From Clostridium sp. CAG:1013 (GTDB lineage Bacteria > Bacillota > Clostridia > Oscillospirales > Acutalibacteraceae): a stretch of DNA of 9,616 bases. A program made the position numbers and the translations under genes. This document shows, in pieces, positions 5,495 to 9,616 of the stretch (positions within the stretch are counted from its first letter, which is position 1; each line of letters starts with the position of its first letter). The DNA lies in the NCBI GenBank assembly GCA_000432995.1, contig HF972601.1, positions 1-9,616 of the forward strand, read 5' to 3'. The notes below the pieces were generated by a model. It had not been told where the DNA came from and ran no database searches. It saw nothing but the letters and a program-made list of their open reading frames with translations.

Positions 5495-6523
5495 ATGAAA
5501 GAAACCATCGAAGCCCTGCGGCAGCGCTTTGAAAGCGAGCTGCGGGAGGCTCAGAACAGCGACACCGTGGAAAAACTGCGGGTGGCTTACCTGGGCAAAA
5601 AAGGTTCCGTCACCGAGCTGCTCAAGGGCCTGAAGTCCGTGGCCGGCGACCAGAAAAAAGAAATGGGCCAGCTCATCAACCAGCTGAAGCGTCAGGTGGA
5701 AGAGGGCATCGCCCAGCAGGTGGAGACCATCCGGGCTGCCGAGGAAGAGCGGCAGATCGCCTCCGCTGAACAGTATGACGTCACCCTGCCCGTGGACCAG
5801 TCTGAGGGATCTTATCATCCCATCACCCTGGTACAGCGCCAGCTGGAAGAGATCTTCTCCTCCATGGGCTTTACCATTGAGGATTATAAAGAGATCGTCA
5901 CCGACTACGAGTGCTTCGAGGCGGTGAACATTCCCAAGCATCACCCTGCCCGTGACATGCAGGACACCTATTACCTGGACAACGGCCAGCTGCTCAAGAC
6001 CCACACCTCCGCTGCCCAGAACGCCATCATGAAGAAGTACGGCGCTCCCTTGCGTGCTGTGTTCCCCGGCCGTTGCTTCCGTAACGAGGCCACTGACGCC
6101 TGCCACGAGAACACCTTCTTCCAGATGGAAGGTCTGATGATCGACAAGAACATCTCCATCTCCAACCTGATCTACTTCATGAAGACCATGCTGTCCGAGG
6201 TGTTCGAGCGGGACATCACCGTGCGGTTGCGTCCCGGATTCTTCCCCTTCGTGGAACCCGGTTTCGAGCTGGACATCTCCTGCCTGATCTGCGGCGGTGA
6301 GGGCTGCCCCTCCTGCAAGAACTCCGGCTGGCTGGAGCTGTGCCCCTGCGGCATGATCCACCCCAACGTGCTGAAAATGGGCGGCATCGATCCCGAAGAG
6401 TACACCGGCTTCGCCTTTGGTCTGGGTCTGACCCGTCTGGCCATGATGAAGTACGGCATCAAGGACATCCGGGACCTGAACAGCGGCAATTTGAAGGCGC
6501 TCAGCCAGTTCAAGCACGAATAA
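5495..6523 (+). CDS. pheS: Phenylalanyl-tRNA synthetase alpha subunit
   Basis: This is the catalytic subunit of the cytosolic alpha2-beta2 enzyme that attaches phenylalanine to tRNA-Phe. It has 342 aa, normal for bacterial PheS. The N-terminal coiled-coil arm that contacts tRNA spans about 1-90, with the GKKGS segment at 34-38. The class II core follows: HHPARDMQDTYY (149-160), LKTHTSAAQ (167-175), motif 2 GRCFRNEATDACHENTFFQ (192-210), PFVEPGFELDI (251-261) and motif 3 GFAFGLGLTRLAMMKYGIKD (305-324). A Cys-rich insert, CLICGGEGCPSCKNSGW (263-279), has CxxC pairs as in many PheS proteins. The motif 2 wording FRNEATDACHENTF differs from the RRDxxDATHxxxF form I know from Bacillus. The ATG at 5495 has AGAAGG 7 nt upstream; an in-frame extension back to 5396 would overlap the T-box and is rejected. 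It is the first gene of the operon, 18 nt before pheT. Confidence 0.97.
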   Translation: MKETIEALRQRFESELREAQNSDTVEKLRVAYLGKKGSVTELLKGLKSVAGDQKKEMGQLINQLKRQVEEGIAQQVETIRAAEEERQIASAEQYDVTLPVDQSEGSYHPITLVQRQLEEIFSSMGFTIEDYKEIVTDYECFEAVNIPKHHPARDMQDTYYLDNGQLLKTHTSAAQNAIMKKYGAPLRAVFPGRCFRNEATDACHENTFFQMEGLMIDKNISISNLIYFMKTMLSEVFERDITVRLRPGFFPFVEPGFELDISCLICGGEGCPSCKNSGWLELCPCGMIHPNVLKMGGIDPEEYTGFAFGLGLTRLAMMKYGIKDIRDLNSGNLKALSQFKHE

Positions 6524-6541
6524 GAGAGGGGGAAGAATACC

Positions 6542-8908
6542 ATGCTGATTTCTATGAACTGGATCGGGGATTTCGTAGACCTGTCCGGCCTGGACCTGGA
6601 GGCTCTGATCCATCGCTTCACACTCTCCACCGCTGAGGTGGAAGACGTTTACCACATGGGCGAGAATCTCCGGGACGTGGTCGCCGGTAAGATTCTTTCC
6701 GTGGAAAACCATCCCAATTCCAAAAAGCTCCACCTGCTGAAAGTGGACGGCGGCGACAAGATCTATGACGTGGTCTGCGGCGCCCCCAATGTGCGGGAAG
6801 GGCTCATCATCCCCTTCGTGAAGGAAGGGGGCATGGTGGCAGGTCAGGAGATCGTCTGCGCCGCCATCGCCGGGTATGAATCCCACGGCATGTGCTGCTC
6901 CGAAAAAGAGCTGGGCATCTCCGACGACCACTCCGGCCTGATGGAACTGCCTGAGGACACCCCTGTGGGCAAAGATATCTGTGAGCTGTACGCCATCAAG
7001 GACACGGTGTTCGAGGTGGACAACAAGTCTCTGACCAACCGCCCCGACCTGTGGGGTCATTACGGCATCGCCCGTGAGTTCGCTGCCCTTTCCGGCCGGG
7101 AGCTCAAGCCCCTGGAGACCGTCTCTCTGGAGGCTTACGATCAGCTGGATCCCATCCAGATCGACGTGAAAGACCAGGAGCTGTGCTACCGCTACTCCGG
7201 CCTGAAGGTGCGGAATATCCAGAAGAAGGTCAGCCCTGTGGACATGCGGATCCGCCTGTTCTACTGCGGCAGCCGTGCCATCAACCTGCTGGCCGACCTG
7301 ACCAACTACCTGATGCTGGAAATGGGCCAGCCCATGCACGCCTTCGACTGCGCCAAGGTGGATCAGATCGAAGTGAAGCGCTTTGAGGCTCCCTTCCAGT
7401 TCACCACCCTGGACGGCCAGGAGCGCCATGTGGACGAGAACACCCTGATGATCTGCTGCAAGGGCGAGCCCGTGGCCATTGCAGGCATCATGGGCGGCCT
7501 GGATTCCGAGATCGAGGACGACACCGACAGCCTGCTGCTGGAATCCGCCAACTTTGACGCTGTCAGCGTGCGGAAATCCTCCACCCGGCTGGGCCTGCGC
7601 ACCGACGCTTCCATGCGGTACGAAAAGACCCTGGATCCGGAGATGTGCCCCACTGCCATCGGCCGGTTCTTGAAACTGCTGCTGGACATCGACCCCGACG
7701 CCCAGGTGATCTCCCGTCTGACGGACGTGTACTGCAAGCGGTATCCCACTGTCTCTCTGGAATTCGACAAGGCCTACGTGGACCGGTACACCGGCATCGA
7801 GATCAGCAACGACCGCATCCTGGAGACCCTCCATGCTCTGGGCTTCGGCGCTGAGTTCGACGGCAGCCTGTTCCATGTAGAAGTTCCCTCCTGGCGCGCC
7901 ACCAAGGACGTGACCATCAAGGCGGACATCATCGAAGAGATCACCCGTATTTACGGCTACGACAATTTCCAGATCACCACCACCCACAGCGCTCTCTATC
8001 CCGAAAAGCGCAGTCCTGGAAATAAAGCCGACAATTTTGCCAAAGATATTCTTGTGCAGCGCTATCACCTCCACGAGGTCCACTCCTACATCTGGTTTGA
8101 CGCCAAGAAGTGCAAGGATCTGGGCATCGCCCTGGAGGAGAACGTGAAGCTGCTCTCTCCCCAGAGCCCCGACCTGGAGACCCTGCGCACCAACATGGGT
8201 CCCACCCTGCTGTCCTTTGTCAATGAGAACAAGTCCTTTGCCCCTGATTTCGGCATTTTCGAGATCGGCCGTGTATGCGAAGGCGTGAAAGAGGACGGCC
8301 TGTGCAACGAGCGGAAGAAACTGGGCATTGCCCTGTACAGCCGCACCCGCAGCGAGAAGGAACTGTACCTGGAACTGCTGGAAATCCTCACCGCTCTGGG
8401 ACGGGATATCAAGCGGGCTCAGTTCATCTTCCAGAACGTGGAGCCCCGCCACGGCTGGCAGCATCCTCGGAACACTGCCTCCGTCTCCTTTGACGGCAAG
8501 GAACTGGGCTGGATGTGCGCCCTTCATCCCGCGGTAGCCGCCAAGCTGGACAAGAAGGCCGCCGTGGTCTGCGCCCAGCTGGATATGGACGCTTTCGCCG
8601 CCCTGCCCAACACTGACATCGCCTATCGTGAGCCCTCTCGGTTCCCGGGCATCGACATCGACCTGTCTCTGGTGATGCCCCAGGGCCTGACCTTCGCTCA
8701 GCTCACTCACGCTTGGGAGGACATCGATTCTGACACTCTCACCGGCGTGACCCTGATCGACTCCTTCCAGCAGAATGGCATGAAGAGCATTACCCTTCGG
8801 TTCGCCTTCTCCTCCGGGGAACGCACCCTCTCCAAGGAAGAGGTACAGCCCTGGGTGGACGCCATCGTGGAAAAGGTGGGCAAAGTGGGCGCTGTCCTCC
8901 GTTCTTAA
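6542..8908 (+). CDS. pheT: Phenylalanyl-tRNA synthetase beta subunit
   Basis: This is the large non-catalytic subunit of PheRS: it binds tRNA-Phe, holds the editing site that hydrolyses Tyr-tRNA-Phe, and completes the alpha2-beta2 enzyme. It has 788 aa, typical of bacterial PheT. Domains in order are the EMAP/tRNA-binding OB fold (about 42-155, with HPNSKKLHLLKVD and HGMCCSEKELG), the B3/B4 editing domain (about 215-385, with NYLMLEMGQPMHAFD and GIMGG), B5 (about 400-475, ending EEITRIYGYD), the catalytic-like core (about 485-690), and the C-terminal ferredoxin-fold anticodon-binding domain (about 695-788, with SRFPGIDIDLSLV and FSSGERTL). All are complete. The ATG at 6542 follows an AGGGGG site by about 10 nt. 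It is translated from the same T-box-controlled mRNA as pheS. No convincing terminator follows. Confidence 0.97.
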   Translation: MLISMNWIGDFVDLSGLDLEALIHRFTLSTAEVEDVYHMGENLRDVVAGKILSVENHPNSKKLHLLKVDGGDKIYDVVCGAPNVREGLIIPFVKEGGMVAGQEIVCAAIAGYESHGMCCSEKELGISDDHSGLMELPEDTPVGKDICELYAIKDTVFEVDNKSLTNRPDLWGHYGIAREFAALSGRELKPLETVSLEAYDQLDPIQIDVKDQELCYRYSGLKVRNIQKKVSPVDMRIRLFYCGSRAINLLADLTNYLMLEMGQPMHAFDCAKVDQIEVKRFEAPFQFTTLDGQERHVDENTLMICCKGEPVAIAGIMGGLDSEIEDDTDSLLLESANFDAVSVRKSSTRLGLRTDASMRYEKTLDPEMCPTAIGRFLKLLLDIDPDAQVISRLTDVYCKRYPTVSLEFDKAYVDRYTGIEISNDRILETLHALGFGAEFDGSLFHVEVPSWRATKDVTIKADIIEEITRIYGYDNFQITTTHSALYPEKRSPGNKADNFAKDILVQRYHLHEVHSYIWFDAKKCKDLGIALEENVKLLSPQSPDLETLRTNMGPTLLSFVNENKSFAPDFGIFEIGRVCEGVKEDGLCNERKKLGIALYSRTRSEKELYLELLEILTALGRDIKRAQFIFQNVEPRHGWQHPRNTASVSFDGKELGWMCALHPAVAAKLDKKAAVVCAQLDMDAFAALPNTDIAYREPSRFPGIDIDLSLVMPQGLTFAQLTHAWEDIDSDTLTGVTLIDSFQQNGMKSITLRFAFSSGERTLSKEEVQPWVDAIVEKVGKVGAVLRS

Positions 8909-8941
8909 GAGAGTCCTTCTCCCAGGAGGAACAAAAAAGGG

Positions 8942-8970
8942 TTGCAATCCCGGGGTAATTCCTGTATGAT
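8942..8970 (+). promoter_or_regulatory. Promoter for ireB and the gene behind it
   Basis: TTGCAA (8942-8947) and TATGAT (8965-8970) have a 17-bp spacer, giving a start near 8977 and a short leader of about 34 nt. It lies in the 102-nt gap after pheT, so ireB can be expressed independently of phenylalanine status. Read-through from pheT may add to it because no good terminator intervenes. Confidence 0.75.
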
Positions 8971-9010
8971 ATAAGGTAGCAGATTTTAGGATGATACGGA
9001 GGTGTTCCCC

Positions 9011-9268
9011 ATGCCGGAAGATTATTCCAATAACACCATCACTTTTTCCATGGAAGATGTGCGCGAGGCGGACATGAAGCGGATCCTGCTGACGGTGTAT
9101 GACGCCTTGAAGGAAAAGGGGTATAACCCCATCAGTCAGATTGTGGGATACATCCTCTCGGAAGACCCCACCTATATCACGACCCACAACAACGCCCGCA
9201 GCCTCATTCGCCGGATCGACCGCGACGAGCTTCTGAAAGCCATGGTGCGTTCTTACCTGGGCGAGTGA
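9011..9268 (+). CDS. ireB: IreB family regulatory phosphoprotein (UPF0297)
   Basis: This is a small cytosolic regulator. In Enterococcus faecalis, IreB is phosphorylated by the PASTA kinase IreK and lowers intrinsic cephalosporin resistance; in most Clostridia its target is not known. It has 85 aa, close to the family's 85-90. Family signatures are LKEKGYNPISQIVGYILS (33-50), DPTYI (52-56), HNNARSLIRRIDRDELL (59-75) and a YLGE end. The N-terminal Thr9 aligns with the phosphorylated Thr7 of the Enterococcus protein as I recall it, while Ser6 stands where its Thr4 would be. The ATG at 9011 is chosen because GGAGG lies about 8 nt upstream; the in-frame GTG at 9002 overlaps that site. The family's usual partner ruvX (yrrK) is not the next gene here. 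Confidence 0.93.
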   Translation: MPEDYSNNTITFSMEDVREADMKRILLTVYDALKEKGYNPISQIVGYILSEDPTYITTHNNARSLIRRIDRDELLKAMVRSYLGE

Positions 9269-9303
9269 TCTTGTAAAGCAAACTTAGAAAGAGCGGTGAT
9301 TCT

Positions 9304-9597
9304 TTGAGCGAGCAGAAAAAGCAGAGCTTCCCCACCTACAAGGGAAAGCCCCTGGTGCGCAGCGGGGATACCATCTACTATGGCAGCATGAAGGATAAGT
9401 ACGTCATCAAGATGGATATCAAGTCCAAAAAGAAAGTGGGCGACCTGGAAGTGGCCGATAAGGTCACGGTCCAGCTGATGTATACAGACCCGGAGATCCG
9501 CACCCGGAAGCAGATCGTCAAGACCAGCGAGAAAAACGGACTGTACCTGGCCCTGGATATTGCCGAGGCTTGGCTGAGCCGGGCGCTGGCGGAATAA
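9304..9597 (+). CDS. Conserved-looking hypothetical protein, TTG start
   Basis: I do not recognise this 97-aa protein. It begins Lys/Gln-rich, then has alternating hydrophobic residues suggesting strands (about 17-62), including GDTIYYGSM (21-29) and YVIKMDIKSKKKVGDLEVAD (33-52). It ends in a likely amphipathic helix, GLYLALDIAEAWLSRAL (79-95). No signal peptide, membrane segment or metal-binding motif is visible. It is basic in the middle (KSKKK, 40-44). TTG at 9304 is the apparent start: no ATG or GTG lies in frame nearby and AAAGAGCGGTG lies before it, only a moderate ribosome-binding site. It starts 35 nt after ireB on the same strand, so the two are probably co-transcribed. Codon use matches its neighbours, which supports its being real. 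Confidence 0.75.
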   Translation: MSEQKKQSFPTYKGKPLVRSGDTIYYGSMKDKYVIKMDIKSKKKVGDLEVADKVTVQLMYTDPEIRTRKQIVKTSEKNGLYLALDIAEAWLSRALAE

Positions 9598-9616
9598 TTC
9601 ACAACAAAAAGAGGCT

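Noticed and set aside
8914..8930. A hairpin after pheT considered as its terminator
   Set aside because: The stem has 6 bp including a G-U pair and is followed by A residues rather than a T-run, so it does not look like an intrinsic terminator.
5417..9187. A 1256-codon open reading frame on the minus strand
   Set aside because: It is the codon-aligned shadow of pheS, pheT and ireB, open only because those genes lack TTA, CTA and TCA codons. Its translation is low-complexity, rich in His, Gln, Val and Gly, and shows no domain; it would also cover the T-box.

Overview
The window looks like chromosomal DNA from a GC-rich, gut-type Clostridia member (Oscillospiraceae/Ruminococcaceae-like). The evidence is Firmicutes regulatory RNAs (a T-box and an FMN riboswitch), consensus sigma-A promoters, an IreB-type phosphoprotein, a DUF6106-like membrane protein, a double CmpB-domain membrane protein, and GC-rich codon use. 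No mobile element, CRISPR array, rRNA or tRNA gene was found. The assignment to a group is inference from gene families, not from a database match.

Layout, left to right. Positions 1-194 hold no convincing gene. They contain two hairpins of unknown role and a strong terminator at 117-158. A minus-strand gene (195-1739) encodes a membrane protein with two CmpB-type domains joined by a charged helical linker, and has its own promoter at 1801-1829. Minus-strand nnr (1901-3430) encodes bifunctional NAD(P)HX epimerase/dehydratase. Divergent from it is ribU (3762-4361), a riboflavin ECF-transporter substrate-binding protein, under an FMN riboswitch (3485-3620) with a terminator (3665-3700). The two promoters face away from each other and share 2 bp of their -10 boxes. 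A bidirectional terminator (4370-4411) separates ribU from a convergent minus-strand DUF6106-like gene (4416-4955).

Divergent from that gene is the pheST operon: a promoter, a T-box leader with a UUC (Phe) specifier and a UGGU acceptor-pairing motif, a terminator, then pheS (5495-6523) and pheT (6542-8908). A further promoter (8942-8970) precedes ireB (9011-9268) and an uncharacterised 97-aa gene with a TTG start (9304-9597).

How the parts work together: the clearest logic is end-product control by RNA. FMN shuts off riboflavin uptake, and uncharged tRNA-Phe turns on phenylalanyl-tRNA synthetase. The remaining genes serve cofactor repair (nnr), probable kinase-linked envelope or stress regulation (ireB), and unknown membrane roles. 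I did not find a clearly new system. The best leads are the overlapping nnr/ribU promoters, the helical hairpin inserted in the FMN aptamer, the extra terminator-like hairpin in the T-box leader, and the unknown gene behind ireB.
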